From: Planctomycetota bacterium
GTDB taxonomy: Bacteria; Planctomycetota; UBA1135; GCA-002686595
DNA: 64,000 bases
Assembly (NCBI GenBank): GCA_020638875.1
Contig: JACKHS010000015.1
Location: 22,239 to 86,238 of the forward strand
Direction: 5' to 3'
Shown here: piece after piece, positions 1-9,084 of the stretch
Numbering within the stretch: position 1 is the first letter of the stretch
Layout: every line of letters starts with the position of its first letter
Notes under the pieces: model-generated
The model's database searches: none
Told to the model about the DNA's origin: nothing
What the model saw: only the letters and a program-made list of their open reading frames with translations
Translations under genes and position numbers: made by a program

Positions 1-396
1 GCACCGGCGGACACGATCGAGGGGCGCGAGCTCGCCTGGCGAAGGCTGACCGTCGGCCGCCCCAGCGGCGCGCCGCCGCTCGAGCTCGGCGACGGGTGGT
101 GGACCGAGGAGGCCGCCGAGGAGCTACCGCCCGAGGCGACGCCCCTCGCGGAGGAGGACGCGGTCGACCCCGTGGCGCCGCACGCCGCCCCGCAGCCCCG
201 CGTCTTCGTCTACACGGTGCGCGCCGGCGACGTGCTCTCGCGCCTGTGCGAGGAGCGCTACGGCACGGGCCGCCCGCCGGTCCCGCAGCGCGTGGCCGAG
301 TACAACGGCCTCTCCAGCCCGGACGCCGTGCGCGCGGGCACGGAGCTACGGCTGCCGCCGTGGGACGTGCTATTCCCCGAGGGCCGCGAGCGCTGA
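1..396 (+). CDS. LysM-domain protein, 3' end (partial)
   Basis: The reading frame is open from the first base of the window to a TGA at 394-396, so the true start lies outside. The last ~55 residues form one LysM module: YTVRAGDVLSRLCEERYG, then PQRVAEYNGLSS and AGTELRLPP, matching the family pattern YxVxxGDxLxxIxxxxYG / IxxxNxL / GxxLxIP. LysM binds GlcNAc-containing glycans such as peptidoglycan, so an envelope role is likely. The visible region before LysM is acidic and Pro/Ala-rich, like a linker. A stand-alone C-terminal LysM also occurs in LysM-peptidoglycan-binding proteins of unknown function, and the missing N-terminus leaves the specific role open. Confidence 0.8.
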   Translation, partial: APADTIEGRELAWRRLTVGRPSGAPPLELGDGWWTEEAAEELPPEATPLAEEDAVDPVAPHAAPQPRVFVYTVRAGDVLSRLCEERYGTGRPPVPQRVAEYNGLSSPDAVRAGTELRLPPWDVLFPEGRER

Positions 397-658
397 CGCG
401 CGGCGCGCGGCAGGTCCGGCCGCTGCGAGGCGCGCGACCTCGGCACCGCCGTCCGTAGCTTGCGTGGCGTCCACGGCGCGCGCCTCCGCGGGCCGGCGCG
501 CGAGTAGCACGCGGCGCGCGGCGCGCAGGCAGCGGCGGAGGCGGGCCGGCAGTAGCGGAGTCGCGGCGCAGGACGAGCGATGCACCCGGGAGCCGGGTCG
601 ATTTCACCTCCCCGGGGGCCGTGACGCTCCCCCATCGCGGGCTAGACTCGCGCGCCCC

Positions 659-2305
659 ATGCCGCGCCACCTGGGAAGACTGCTCGTCCTCGGCTTCGTC
701 GCCGCCTACCTCGTACCGCTCGGCTGTCGGCCGCTCGCGCTGCCCGACGAGGTGCGCTACGCGGAGATCAGCCGCGAGATGCTGGCGACGGGGGACTGGG
801 TCGTGCCGCGGCTCCTGGGGCTGCTCTACTTCGAGAAGCCCGTGGGCGGGTACTGGGCGGGGAACCTCGCGCAGTCCGCGTTCGGGCACTCGGCGTTCGC
901 CGTGCGCCTGCCGAGTGCCCTCGCGGCGGGGCTCTGCGCGTGGATCCTCTACGCGCTCGTCGGGCGCGTGACGGGCGACCGGCGCAAGGGCCTCCTCGCG
1001 GCGGCCGTGCAGCTCTCGAGCGTGATGGGCTGGGCCATCGCGACCGACGCGCTGCTCGACTCGATGCTGTGCGGCGCGCTGACGTCGGCCCTCGCGTGCG
1101 CGTGGCTCGCGAGCGAGGCGCGCGGCGGGCGCGCGCGCCTCGCGTGGTGGTGCGCGTTCGGCGTCGCGTGCGGCGCGGCGTTCCTCGTGAAGGGCTTCAT
1201 CGCGCTCGCGGTGCCCGTGAGCTTCGTGGCGCCCTACTGGCTGTGGCAGCGGCGCTGGCGCGAGCTCGTGGGCTACGGTCTCGTCGCGGTGGCCACCGCG
1301 ACGGTCGTCTCGCTGCCGTGGGCCCTCGCGATCCACGCGCGCGAGCCGGACTTCTGGCACCAGTTCTTCTGGAACGAGCACGTGCGGCGCTTCTCCGCGG
1401 ACGACGCGCAGCACGGCGAGGCGGCCTGGTACTACCTGCCGTGGATCGCGTGCCTCGCGCTGCCGTGGCTCGCCGCGCTACCCGGCGCGCTCGCCGACGC
1501 CTGGCGCGCGGGGGTGCGCGGCGAAGATCGCTTCCGGCGCTACCTCCTGCTCGCGGTGGTGATGCCGGTGGCGCTCTTCTCGGCGTCGAAGGGCAAGCTC
1601 CCGACGTACGTGCTGCCGTGCCTGCCGCCGCTCGCGGCGCTCGTCGCGATGCGGCTGGTCGACGCGCTCGACGCCGGGCGCGAGCGCGGGCTGGTGTGGA
1701 CGGCGCGCGTGATCGTCGGCGCCTCGGTGCTGCTGCTCGCAGGCCTCGTCGTCGCGCGCGTCGCGCTCGCGGGCGATCCGCAGCTCGCGGGCGAGGACGG
1801 GACGCTCGCCGCGGCGGGCGTGCTGTTCCTCGCGTGGGCCGCGCTCGGGGCGGCGGCGCTCGCGCGCAGGGCGCCGCTCCTCGCCGCCCCGCTCGGGCTG
1901 GTGCCGCTGCTGGCGCCGGCGACGCCGCTGCTCGTGCCGGAGGCGCTGGCGCGCAAGCAGATGCCCGAGGCGGCGATCCGGTCGGCGGCCCGCGAGCTCC
2001 CCGCCGACGCGACGATCGCCTCGGCCAGCGTGCGCCTCGCGCTCGCCGTCGCGTGGGAGCTCGAGCGCGCGGACATCGTCATCGTCGGCGGCACGAGCGA
2101 GCTCGAGTACGGCCTCGCGCGGCCGGAGGCGGCGCAGCGGCACGTCGTGGACCGGGACTTCGCCGCGTGGCTCGCCGCGGAACGCGCACGCAGGCCGGTG
2201 GCGCTCTTCGCGCTCGACCGCAAGGGCGAGCACGTCGCCACCTTCCCCGCGCCCGACGCGACCGTCGACCTGCGGCCGGTCTGGATGCTGCGCTACGACC
2301 GGTAG
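659..2305 (+). CDS. arnT: Ara4N / glycosyl transferase, ArnT-like (GT83)
   Basis: A 548-aa polytopic membrane protein of the ArnT/PMT_2 family, close to the ~550 aa of E. coli ArnT. ArnT moves 4-amino-4-deoxy-L-arabinose from undecaprenyl phosphate to lipid A on the periplasmic side of the inner membrane. Residues 29-41 read PDEVRYAEISREM, the family's first periplasmic loop with the acidic pair, followed by GDWVVP and FEKPVGGYW. About a dozen hydrophobic segments fill residues 5-470, and a soluble C-terminal part follows. The ATG at 659 was chosen over an in-frame start at 464 because it puts the first membrane segment at the N-terminus and removes an Arg-rich stretch. The 3' end overlaps the convergent arnD by 13 bp. 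ArnB, C, A and D nearby support the name; other GT83 enzymes with different acceptors share this architecture. Confidence 0.85.
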   Translation: MPRHLGRLLVLGFVAAYLVPLGCRPLALPDEVRYAEISREMLATGDWVVPRLLGLLYFEKPVGGYWAGNLAQSAFGHSAFAVRLPSALAAGLCAWILYALVGRVTGDRRKGLLAAAVQLSSVMGWAIATDALLDSMLCGALTSALACAWLASEARGGRARLAWWCAFGVACGAAFLVKGFIALAVPVSFVAPYWLWQRRWRELVGYGLVAVATATVVSLPWALAIHAREPDFWHQFFWNEHVRRFSADDAQHGEAAWYYLPWIACLALPWLAALPGALADAWRAGVRGEDRFRRYLLLAVVMPVALFSASKGKLPTYVLPCLPPLAALVAMRLVDALDAGRERGLVWTARVIVGASVLLLAGLVVARVALAGDPQLAGEDGTLAAAGVLFLAWAALGAAALARRAPLLAAPLGLVPLLAPATPLLVPEALARKQMPEAAIRSAARELPADATIASASVRLALAVAWELERADIVIVGGTSELEYGLARPEAAQRHVVDRDFAAWLAAERARRPVALFALDRKGEHVATFPAPDATVDLRPVWMLRYDR

Positions 2306-3198
2306 GTGCCGGTCGCGCGACCCTGGTGCGCGAGCACGCCCTCGCGGCCCGGGAGGCCGCGCACCTCGAGCGGCGCGACGGGCAGCTCCGCGCCACGCGG
2401 CACGAGCTCGCCGAGCGGGACGAGCTCCCAGCCCGCGGCGAGCGCGCGCTCCAGGAAGTCCTCGAACAGCGCGGCGCGCGCGATGCCCTCGACCTCGGCG
2501 TGGATCGTGAGCACGTTGAGGCGGCCGGGCTCGAGCAGCTCGAGCAGGCGCTCGTTGTAGCTCTCGTCGTCGACGCCGCCGCGGCCGACGAGCTCGTCGT
2601 AGGTCGGCAGCGTCACCGGGACCTGTGGCGGGAGCTGCGGCGCGCCGCCCACCTCGGGCACGAAGACCGACTCGCCGCGGCAGTCGCTGCGGTAGGCGTA
2701 CTCGACGTCCCGCAGCGCGCTCAGCACGGCCTCGCTCGCGCGCCAGCCGGGCGACGCGGAGCACGTGGGGCGCGCGCCGGTGAGTCGCGTGAGCTCCTCC
2801 ATCCCGCGGCGCGTGACCTCGCGCAGCTCGTCCGCGCTCCACGCGTCGACGTGCGCCTGCCAGGCGTGGTGGTCCCAGGCGTGCAGCCCGACCTCGTGCC
2901 CGGCGCGCGCGGCGGCGGCGATGGCCTCGCCCGCGCGCGCGCCGATGAGCGGGCCCGGCCAGAGCGTCCCGCGCAGGAGGATGTCCCACCCGTACAGGCT
3001 CGCCGCCCGGCTGCGCAACATCTTCACGAGGAAGGCGGGGCGCAGGAGGCGCCACAGGTGGCGCCCCATGTTGTCGGGGCCGACCGAGAAGAAGAAGCTC
3101 GCGCGCACGTCGCGCCGCGCGAGGACCGCGAGGAGGCTCGGCACGCCGAGGCGCGTCCCGCGCAGCGTGTCGACGTCGACGCGCAGGCCGAGCTTCAT
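2293..3198 (-). CDS. arnD: 4-deoxy-4-formamido-L-arabinose-phosphoundecaprenol deformylase ArnD
   Basis: A 301-aa polysaccharide-deacetylase (NodB-fold) enzyme that removes the formyl group from undecaprenyl-phosphate-Ara4FN in the Ara4N pathway. Similarity to ArnD is extensive: GLRVDVDTLRGTRLGVP at residues 4-20 carries the metal-binding Asp pair, FFFSVGPDNMGRHLWR follows at 36-50, and HEVGLHAWDHHAWQ at 101-114 provides the His ligands. LTIHAEVEG near the C-terminus is also typical. It is encoded on - in line with arnB-arnC-arnA but separated from arnA by 326 bp that holds a short palindromic element, so it may need its own promoter. Its last 13 bp overlap the end of arnT on the other strand. 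Confidence 0.93.
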   Translation of the reverse strand: MKLGLRVDVDTLRGTRLGVPSLLAVLARRDVRASFFFSVGPDNMGRHLWRLLRPAFLVKMLRSRAASLYGWDILLRGTLWPGPLIGARAGEAIAAAARAGHEVGLHAWDHHAWQAHVDAWSADELREVTRRGMEELTRLTGARPTCSASPGWRASEAVLSALRDVEYAYRSDCRGESVFVPEVGGAPQLPPQVPVTLPTYDELVGRGGVDDESYNERLLELLEPGRLNVLTIHAEVEGIARAALFEDFLERALAAGWELVPLGELVPRGAELPVAPLEVRGLPGREGVLAHQGRATGTYRS

Positions 3199-3360
3199 CG
3201 CAGCCCGTGAGTCGATGCAGCGTGCCGCTCGGCCGCCACGGAGGTCGGCCCGGCCAGTCGCCGCGACGGTGCGTCGTGCTCCCGACTCGAGGGAGCCGGA
3301 GCGACGCCGGGACGGCCTCGGTGCCGGCCGCGCGGTGCGGAGGATCGACTCACGCGCCCC

Positions 3361-3528
3361 CTAGCAGCCCGTTGAAGAGGTGCTTCGGAGGCCGGGGCGC
3401 CGGCATCCGCTTCGGTGTGGCATCCAGAGACGCAGGCGAATCGGTGGATTCGGCGAGGCTTCCCAGGCACCGCACCGAGGCGGAGGACGTCGTCATGGCG
3501 CCGGAGGACTTCTTCAACGGGCGGCTAG
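3361..3528. mobile_element. 168-bp palindromic MITE-like element with 28-bp terminal inverted repeats
   Basis: The first 28 bases (3361-3388) and the reverse complement of the last 28 (3501-3528) agree at 24 positions. Both start CTAG and share the core gcccgttgaaga. The exact middle (3444.5) is flanked by gaatc/gattc, so the whole element can fold as one imperfect hairpin. There is no reading frame for a transposase. Ends containing gcccgttgaa resemble those I associate with several IS families, which suggests a non-autonomous derivative, but I cannot name the parent. CTAG at both tips may be a 4-bp target duplication or part of the ends. The right tip supplies the TAG stop codon of arnA (3525-3527). 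Confidence 0.6.
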
Positions 3529-5561
3529 CGCCGGGAGGGCACTCCGCGGCGATCGGGGAGGGCCTTGCGCGCGGGCGGCACCGGCGTCAGCGCTTGCATG
3601 CGGTCCTGCAGGAACCAGTCGAGCGTGCGCGACACGGCCTCCTCGGTGGCGATCTCCGGCGTCCAGCTCACCAGCTTCCGCGCGTTCGCGATGCTCGGCT
3701 TGCGGAACTGCACGTCCTGGTAGCCGTCGCCGTAGTAGCGCTTGCTCTCGATCTTCTGGAAGCCCGCGAAGGGCGGGAAGAGGTCGCGCAGCGGGTGGCG
3801 CTCGAAGTTGTCGACGAGCAGCTGGGCGAGCTCGGCGATCGAGAGGTCGTTCTCGGGGTTGCCGATGTTGAAGATGCCACCGTCGCAGCGCTCGCCCTCG
3901 TTCTCGACGATGCGCACGAGGCATTCGATGCCGTCGCGTGAGTCGGTGAAGCAGCGCCGCTGCTCGCCGCCGTCGATGAGCTGGATGGGCGACCCCTCGA
4001 CCAGGTTGAGGATCATCTGCGTGATCGCGCGCGAGCTGCCGATGCGCGCGCTGTCGAGGCTGTCGAGGCGCGGGCCGATCCAGTTGAACGGTCGGAAGAG
4101 CGAGAAGCGCAGGCCGCGCTGCTGGCCATAGGCCCAGATCACGCGGTCGAGCAGCTGCTTCGAGCAGGAGTAGATCCAGCGCTGGCTCTTCACCGGTCCG
4201 AGCACGAAGTTCGAGTCGTCCTCGTCGAAGACCTCGTCGGTGCACATCCCGTAGACCTCGGAGGTCGAAGGGAAGACGACGCGACGGCCGTACTGCGCGC
4301 AGTAGCGGATGACCTTGAGGTTCTGCTCGAAGTCGAGCTCGAACACGCGCAGCGGGTTGCGCATGTACTCGATCGGCGTCGCGATCGCGACGAGCGGCAG
4401 CACCACGTCGCACTTCGAGACGTGGTACTCGATCCACTCGTTGTGGATCGTGATGTCGCCCTCGAGGAAGTGGAAGTCGGGGTGGCCGAGGATGTCCCCC
4501 ATGTTGGAGGTGTGGATGTCCAGGCCGTACACCTCCCAGCCGCCGCGCGCGAGCAGCGCCTCGCTCAGCGCGCAGCCGATGAACCCGTTCACGCCCAGGA
4601 TCAGGCACTTGCGCTTGCGCGACGCGCCGCGGCGCTCCCGGGACTCGCCCAGCACGAGGCCGGGGACCATGTTGAGGTCGGCCGCCAGCTGCGCGCCGGC
4701 GGCGTAGACGCCCTCCTCGGACTGGCCGAACTCGAGCTCGAGCGCGCCGACGCCGCACGCGACCACGAGCGGGCTCGTCGAGAGCACGGTGCCGGGCTGC
4801 TCGCCGCTCTCCGTGGCCACGACGCGCGCCTTCCACACGAACAGCTTGTGACGCCCCGCGTGCGTGAACGCGCCGGGCCAGGGTCGCGTCAAGGCGCGCA
4901 CCTGGTTGCGCAGCTCTTCGCCGCTGCGAGACCAGTCGATGAGGCCGTCCTCGGGCCTGCGCCCGCCGTAGTAGCTCGCGCTCGCCGGGTCCTGCGGCGT
5001 GCGCGGCGCGCTGCCGGCGAGGATCTGCGGCACGAGCTCGTCCAGCAGCTCCCCCGCCGCAGCGTTCGCCTTCTGCATCAGGGAGAGCGCGGTGTCCTCG
5101 GCGTCGATCGGGATCGCGCGCTGGCCCACGACGTCGCCGGCGTCGGGCCTCTTCACCATGTGGTGCAGGGTGACGCCCGTCTGCTCCTCGCCGTTCACGA
5201 GCACCCAGTTGATCGGGCAGCGCCCGCGGTACGCGGGCAGCAGCGAGCCGTGCAGGTTGAAGGCGCCGTGCTTCGGGAGCGCGAGCACCTCCTCGCAGAC
5301 CATCTTGCGGTAGTAGAACGAGAAGAGCAGGTCGGGCTCGAGGTCGCGGATGCGCTGGATCCACAGCGGGTGGCCGAGGTCCTCCGGCGCGTACACGGGC
5401 AGGCCGTGCGCCGCGGCGAACTCCGCGACCGAGCCGAACCACGTGTTCTCCGACGGGTCGTCGCAGTGCGTGAAGACGGCGACCACCTCGACGCCGTGGC
5501 GCAGGAGCGCCTCGAGGCCGGTGATGCCGATGTCGTTGTAGGCGAGGACGATCGCTCTCAT
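3525..5561 (-). CDS. arnA: Bifunctional UDP-Ara4N formyltransferase / UDP-glucuronate decarboxylase ArnA
   Basis: A 678-aa two-domain enzyme (E. coli ArnA 660 aa). The C-terminal half oxidatively decarboxylates UDP-glucuronate to UDP-4-keto-pentose; the N-terminal half formylates UDP-Ara4N. The formyltransferase triad sits at the E. coli positions: Asn102 and His104 in [16 protein letters not shown], and Asp140 in KRPDAGDVV. The SDR-type decarboxylase starts near residue 315 with [15 protein letters not shown] (Rossmann), then [15 protein letters not shown] (YxxxK) and [10 protein letters not shown] (the catalytic Arg region). The ATG was chosen because it aligns with ArnA and overlaps the arnC stop as ATGA. 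The last ~20 residues are an extra basic tail, and the stop codon lies in the tip of the 168-bp palindromic element, so the C-terminus was probably altered by its insertion. Confidence 0.95.
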   Translation of the reverse strand: MRAIVLAYNDIGITGLEALLRHGVEVVAVFTHCDDPSENTWFGSVAEFAAAHGLPVYAPEDLGHPLWIQRIRDLEPDLLFSFYYRKMVCEEVLALPKHGAFNLHGSLLPAYRGRCPINWVLVNGEEQTGVTLHHMVKRPDAGDVVGQRAIPIDAEDTALSLMQKANAAAGELLDELVPQILAGSAPRTPQDPASASYYGGRRPEDGLIDWSRSGEELRNQVRALTRPWPGAFTHAGRHKLFVWKARVVATESGEQPGTVLSTSPLVVACGVGALELEFGQSEEGVYAAGAQLAADLNMVPGLVLGESRERRGASRKRKCLILGVNGFIGCALSEALLARGGWEVYGLDIHTSNMGDILGHPDFHFLEGDITIHNEWIEYHVSKCDVVLPLVAIATPIEYMRNPLRVFELDFEQNLKVIRYCAQYGRRVVFPSTSEVYGMCTDEVFDEDDSNFVLGPVKSQRWIYSCSKQLLDRVIWAYGQQRGLRFSLFRPFNWIGPRLDSLDSARIGSSRAITQMILNLVEGSPIQLIDGGEQRRCFTDSRDGIECLVRIVENEGERCDGGIFNIGNPENDLSIAELAQLLVDNFERHPLRDLFPPFAGFQKIESKRYYGDGYQDVQFRKPSIANARKLVSWTPEIATEEAVSRTLDWFLQDRMQALTPVPPARKALPDRRGVPSRR

Positions 5562-6559
5562 GTCGCTTGGTGCTCGAGGACCTCGTCGGCGGCGTCTTCG
5601 GGGGACCACGTGAGCCGGACGCCGGTCGCGCCGACGATGCGCTCGACGAAGTAGCGCGGGCGCTGACGCACGTCGATGTGGATGCGGCCGATGAACTCTC
5701 CGAGGAGCCCCATCGCGACGAGCTGCACGCCGAGCAGCACGAAGACCACCGCGAACAGGGTGAAGATGCCCTGCGCGGCCCACTCGGAGCCGAGCAGGAG
5801 GCGCATGGCGAGCAGGAACGCGCCGAACGCGATGCCGCACAGGGACAGCGCCCCGCCCGCGTAGGTCAGCATCCTGAGCGGCGCGGTGGTCATGCTCGTC
5901 ATCAGGTCGAACATGAGGTTCAGCAGCCGGAACAGGCCGTACTTCGAGGTCCCCGCCTTGCGCTCGTCGTGGTGCACGTCGATCTCGGTCGTGCGGCAGG
6001 CGAAGCTGTTCGCGAGCACGGGCACGAAGGTGCTGCGCTCGCGGCACTCGAGGATCGCGTCGACGACGCGGCGATCGTAGGCGCGGAGCATGCACCCGTA
6101 GTCGTGCATCATCACGCCGGTCGCGCTCATGACCATCCTGTTGATGAGCAGCGAGGGCAGACGCCGCAGGAGGGAGTCCTGGCGGTTCACGCGCACCGTC
6201 CCGACGACGTCGTAGCCCTCGTCGACCTTCGCCATCAGCCGCCCGATCTCCTCGGGCGGGTTCTGCAGGTCGGCGTCGAGCGTCACGACCGTGGCGCCAT
6301 CGGCGTGGCCGAGGCCGCAGATCACGGCGTTGTGCTGACCGTAGTTGCGGTTGAGGAAGACGCCCTTGACCCTGCCGCCGAACTGGCGCGCCTTGGCCTC
6401 GATGCGCTCGCGCGAGGCGTCGCGGCTGCCGTCGTCGACGAGCACGACCTCGTACGGCCGCCCGAGCGCGTCGCAGGCCGCGACGCAGCGGTCGACGAGC
6501 TCGTCGAGGTTCTCCTCTTCGTTGTAGACCGGGATGACGAGCGAGAGGGAGCTCTTCAC
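5558..6559 (-). CDS. arnC: Undecaprenyl-phosphate Ara4FN transferase ArnC
   Basis: A 333-aa GT2 polyprenyl-phosphate glycosyltransferase that loads Ara4-formyl-N from UDP onto undecaprenyl phosphate at the cytoplasmic face of the inner membrane. The catalytic domain begins [24 protein letters not shown] and [15 protein letters not shown] give the nucleotide and metal-binding Asp motifs. Two membrane spans follow near residues 232-256 and 268-295, as in E. coli ArnC (322 aa). The GTG start at 6559 was chosen because it overlaps the arnB stop (GTGA) and puts the GT2 domain at the N-terminus; longer in-frame versions add only Arg/Ala-rich sequence. The dolichol-phosphate mannosyltransferase family is similar, but the neighbours settle the assignment. 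Confidence 0.92.
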   Translation of the reverse strand: MKSSLSLVIPVYNEEENLDELVDRCVAACDALGRPYEVVLVDDGSRDASRERIEAKARQFGGRVKGVFLNRNYGQHNAVICGLGHADGATVVTLDADLQNPPEEIGRLMAKVDEGYDVVGTVRVNRQDSLLRRLPSLLINRMVMSATGVMMHDYGCMLRAYDRRVVDAILECRERSTFVPVLANSFACRTTEIDVHHDERKAGTSKYGLFRLLNLMFDLMTSMTTAPLRMLTYAGGALSLCGIAFGAFLLAMRLLLGSEWAAQGIFTLFAVVFVLLGVQLVAMGLLGEFIGRIHIDVRQRPRYFVERIVGATGVRLTWSPEDAADEVLEHQAT

Positions 6560-7707
6560 GCCAGCACCTCGTGCAGCGCGCCGATGACCCGCTCCTGATC
6601 GTCCGCCGTCATGTCGGGGAAGAGCGGCAGCGAGAGGATGCGCTCGCTGTTCCACTCGGTGTTCGGGAGCGGCGCGCGCAAGAGGCCCTCCTGCTCGCGG
6701 TAGTAGCGGTGCAGGTGCGCAGCGCGGAAGTGGATGCCGCTGCCGATGCCGCGCTCCTTGAGCGCCGCCATCAGCTCGTCGCGGTCGAGGCCCGCGCGCT
6801 CCGGCAGGACGCGCACGATGAACAGGTGCCAGGCGTGCCGCCCGGGCCAGCTCGGCGGGACGAGCGGCGCGAGGCCGTCGAGGTCGGCGAGGCGCTCGAG
6901 GTACGTCCCCGCCAGCGCGGCGCGGCGCTCGATGAACTCGTCTAGGCGCGCGAGCTGCGCGACGCCGACGGCGGCGTTCATGTCGGGCAGGTTGTACTTG
7001 AAGCCCGGCTCCTGCACCTCGGCCTGCGGCGCGCGGCCTTGGGTCTCTCGCGCGTAGGCGTCGGCGCCCAGGCCGTGGAAGCGCAGGCGCTTCACGCGCG
7101 CGGCGAGCTCGAGGTCGTCGGTGACGACGATCCCGCCCTCGCCCGACGTGACGTTCTTGATCGGGTGCAGCGAGAAGATCGCGGTGCCCGACGCGCCGAC
7201 GGGCGCGTCCCCGCAGCGCGTGCCGATCGCGTGCGCGGCGTCCTCGACGAGCGCCACGCCGCGCTCTGCCGCGAGCTCACGCAGCGGCGCGAGCTCGAGC
7301 CCCGCGCCGGCGTAGTGCACCGGCACGATCATGCGCGTGCGCTCGGTGACGAGCGGCTCGACGTGCTCGCGGCGGACCATCAGGTCGTCGCGATCGACGT
7401 CCGCGAACACCGGCGTCGCGCCGAGCAGCGTGATCAGGTTGACCGTCGAGACCCAGGTCATCGAGGGGGTGATCACCTCGTCTCCGGGCCCGATGCCGTG
7501 CGCGAGGAGCGCGAGGTGCATGCCCGCGGTGGCCGAGGTCATCGAGACCGCCGCGCGCGCCCCGCACAGCTCCGCCGTGCGCTCCTCGAGCTCCGCGCAG
7601 CGCGGCCCGGTCGTGATCCAGCCCGAGCGCAGGACCTCCGTCACGGCCGCGAGCTCGGCCTCGCCCATCGACGGCCGTGAGAAAGGGAGGAACGGAGGAG
7701 TGTGCAT
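6556..7707 (-). CDS. arnB: UDP-Ara4O aminotransferase ArnB (DegT family)
   Basis: A 383-aa PLP-dependent aminotransferase that converts UDP-4-keto-arabinose to UDP-Ara4N using glutamate. Family features in order: [10 protein letters not shown] at the N-terminus, [41 protein letters not shown] (Asp of the PLP N1 contact), and [15 protein letters not shown] with Lys184 as the Schiff-base lysine. ArnB enzymes are 379-385 aa, so this is full length. It is the first gene of the arnB-arnC-arnA run, each overlapping the next by 4 bp. The ATG at 7707 has only a weak GGA upstream; the 95 bp before it show no clear promoter, so the lipoprotein gene upstream could share the transcript. Other DegT/DnrJ aminotransferases look similar; context makes ArnB most likely. 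Confidence 0.9.
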   Translation of the reverse strand: MHTPPFLPFSRPSMGEAELAAVTEVLRSGWITTGPRCAELEERTAELCGARAAVSMTSATAGMHLALLAHGIGPGDEVITPSMTWVSTVNLITLLGATPVFADVDRDDLMVRREHVEPLVTERTRMIVPVHYAGAGLELAPLRELAAERGVALVEDAAHAIGTRCGDAPVGASGTAIFSLHPIKNVTSGEGGIVVTDDLELAARVKRLRFHGLGADAYARETQGRAPQAEVQEPGFKYNLPDMNAAVGVAQLARLDEFIERRAALAGTYLERLADLDGLAPLVPPSWPGRHAWHLFIVRVLPERAGLDRDELMAALKERGIGSGIHFRAAHLHRYYREQEGLLRAPLPNTEWNSERILSLPLFPDMTADDQERVIGALHEVLA

Positions 7708-7802
7708 TTCGGAGTCCAGGGACCGGCGGTCGGCGCGGGGAAGATACCAGCTCCCGCTGGCGACGCCTAGGCGCAGGCGGCGTCCCGCCGTCGGCCGCCG
7801 CC

Positions 7803-8441
7803 TCAGGGCGTCGCGCCCGGCTCGACCTCGCGCAGCCCGGCGCGCGCGAGCTCCTCGAGCAGCGCGCGATAGGTCCAGTCGCGCGCCGCCAGCGCCACGG
7901 CCAACGCCCTGTCGGTCCCGTCGCCGGCGTGCCGCGACCACCACGTCACCTCGGCCTGCACGAGCACCAGCTCGGGGTGCGCGGTGTACGCCTCCCCCTC
8001 CGGCCACGGCGCCACCTGCGCCCCGACGCGCAGGAGCACGTCGCGGCCGTCGAGCGCGTCGCCGAAGTCCGCGTCGTCGAGCAGCGTGCCCTTGGACCAG
8101 GCCCAGCGGGTGCGCTGCTGCGCGAGGATGGTCTCCGTCTCGAGCGGCTCGGGCGCGAAGCGGACCTCCACGCGCGCGCGGTCCAGCCAGCGGAGGTCGG
8201 CCGAGCCGAGCTCCCCCGCCGCGCGCTGCGCCTCGAGGTCGCCGCGGGCGTCGCGCAGGAGCTCCTCCAGCGGCAGGTCGACGACGCGCGCCGTGGCCGC
8301 GCGCGCGACGGCCGCGACGGCGGCCTCGTCACGCGTGTCGAGGTAGACCTCCCGGCCGTCCTGGGCGACGCCGAGGCCGCGCGGCCCGGCGCAGGCGGTG
8401 AGCAGACAGATGACGAGCGGTGCGAGCGCGAGGAGCTTCAT
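7803..8441 (-). CDS. Putative lipoprotein of unknown function
   Basis: A 212-aa protein with a lipoprotein signal peptide: [17 protein letters not shown], lipobox LTAC, Cys17 as lipidation site. The mature part is mixed alpha/beta and acidic, with no motif I recognise. It contains [18 protein letters not shown] and a Trp-rich middle ([20 protein letters not shown]). It lies on the same strand as and 95 bp upstream of arnB, so it may be co-transcribed with the Ara4N genes. This is position only; no sequence feature links it to lipid A. Codon use looks like its neighbours. Confidence 0.7.
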   Translation of the reverse strand: MKLLALAPLVICLLTACAGPRGLGVAQDGREVYLDTRDEAAVAAVARAATARVVDLPLEELLRDARGDLEAQRAAGELGSADLRWLDRARVEVRFAPEPLETETILAQQRTRWAWSKGTLLDDADFGDALDGRDVLLRVGAQVAPWPEGEAYTAHPELVLVQAEVTWWSRHAGDGTDRALAVALAARDWTYRALLEELARAGLREVEPGATP

Positions 8442-9084
8442 GAGCGGCGGGGTCGGGGGCGTGCAGTCCGCGCCGCTACGTCCAGCGGCGGCCTGCATTT
8501 CGCGGCGGGAGCGGTGACGGGCGCGTCGGCCCGGAGGGAGGGCGCTCCGAGCCGACTCCCGGTTCGCCCACGCCACGCACTCCCTGCCCCAGGTCGCCGC
8601 AGAAGATCCGCGCCCGGGCCGGTCGCGCCTCCGCTCCCGATCCGGTGCAGCGCTCCACCTGGATCGCTCCTCGCCATCCTCCCCCCCACGCCAGGCCCCT
8701 CGACCACGGCGCTCTCCCTCCCGGACCTCCGCCCACGGAAGCTCGAGCTGCGGCCGGGCCGGCGTCGGCGGCACGCGCTCCGGGCCGAGGGGTTCGAGGA
8801 GGCGCGCGATCCTCTCCACCTGTGTGATCGCAGCGATGGTGCGACGCCACGAGCCGCAGAGGGAGCACCGCGGCATGTCCGCCGTGAACTCTCGCTGCAC
8901 CGGTTCGGCCCACGAGCTGCGCACACGGGTGAGACCCGGCGAGTGTCCCGCGCCGCGCCCGGGCGCCGAGGGTGGCGCGGGCTCGACGTCGCCCCGCCGA
9001 CTCGCGCCCGGTGCCAGCACTCCGCGATAGGTGCTCCTGAGCCCGGACACTAGAGTGCTGAGCGCCCCTCCCGAGAACCAAGCC
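8442..9084. other. 643-bp divergent intergenic region, no gene recognised
   Basis: This stretch separates the lipoprotein gene (-) from the large secreted protein gene (+). Several frames are open because stop codons are rare at this base composition, but the translations are Arg/Pro/Gly-rich, have no plausible Shine-Dalgarno and overlap on both strands. It should hold two divergent promoters; I could not identify -35/-10 boxes with confidence. Confidence 0.5.
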
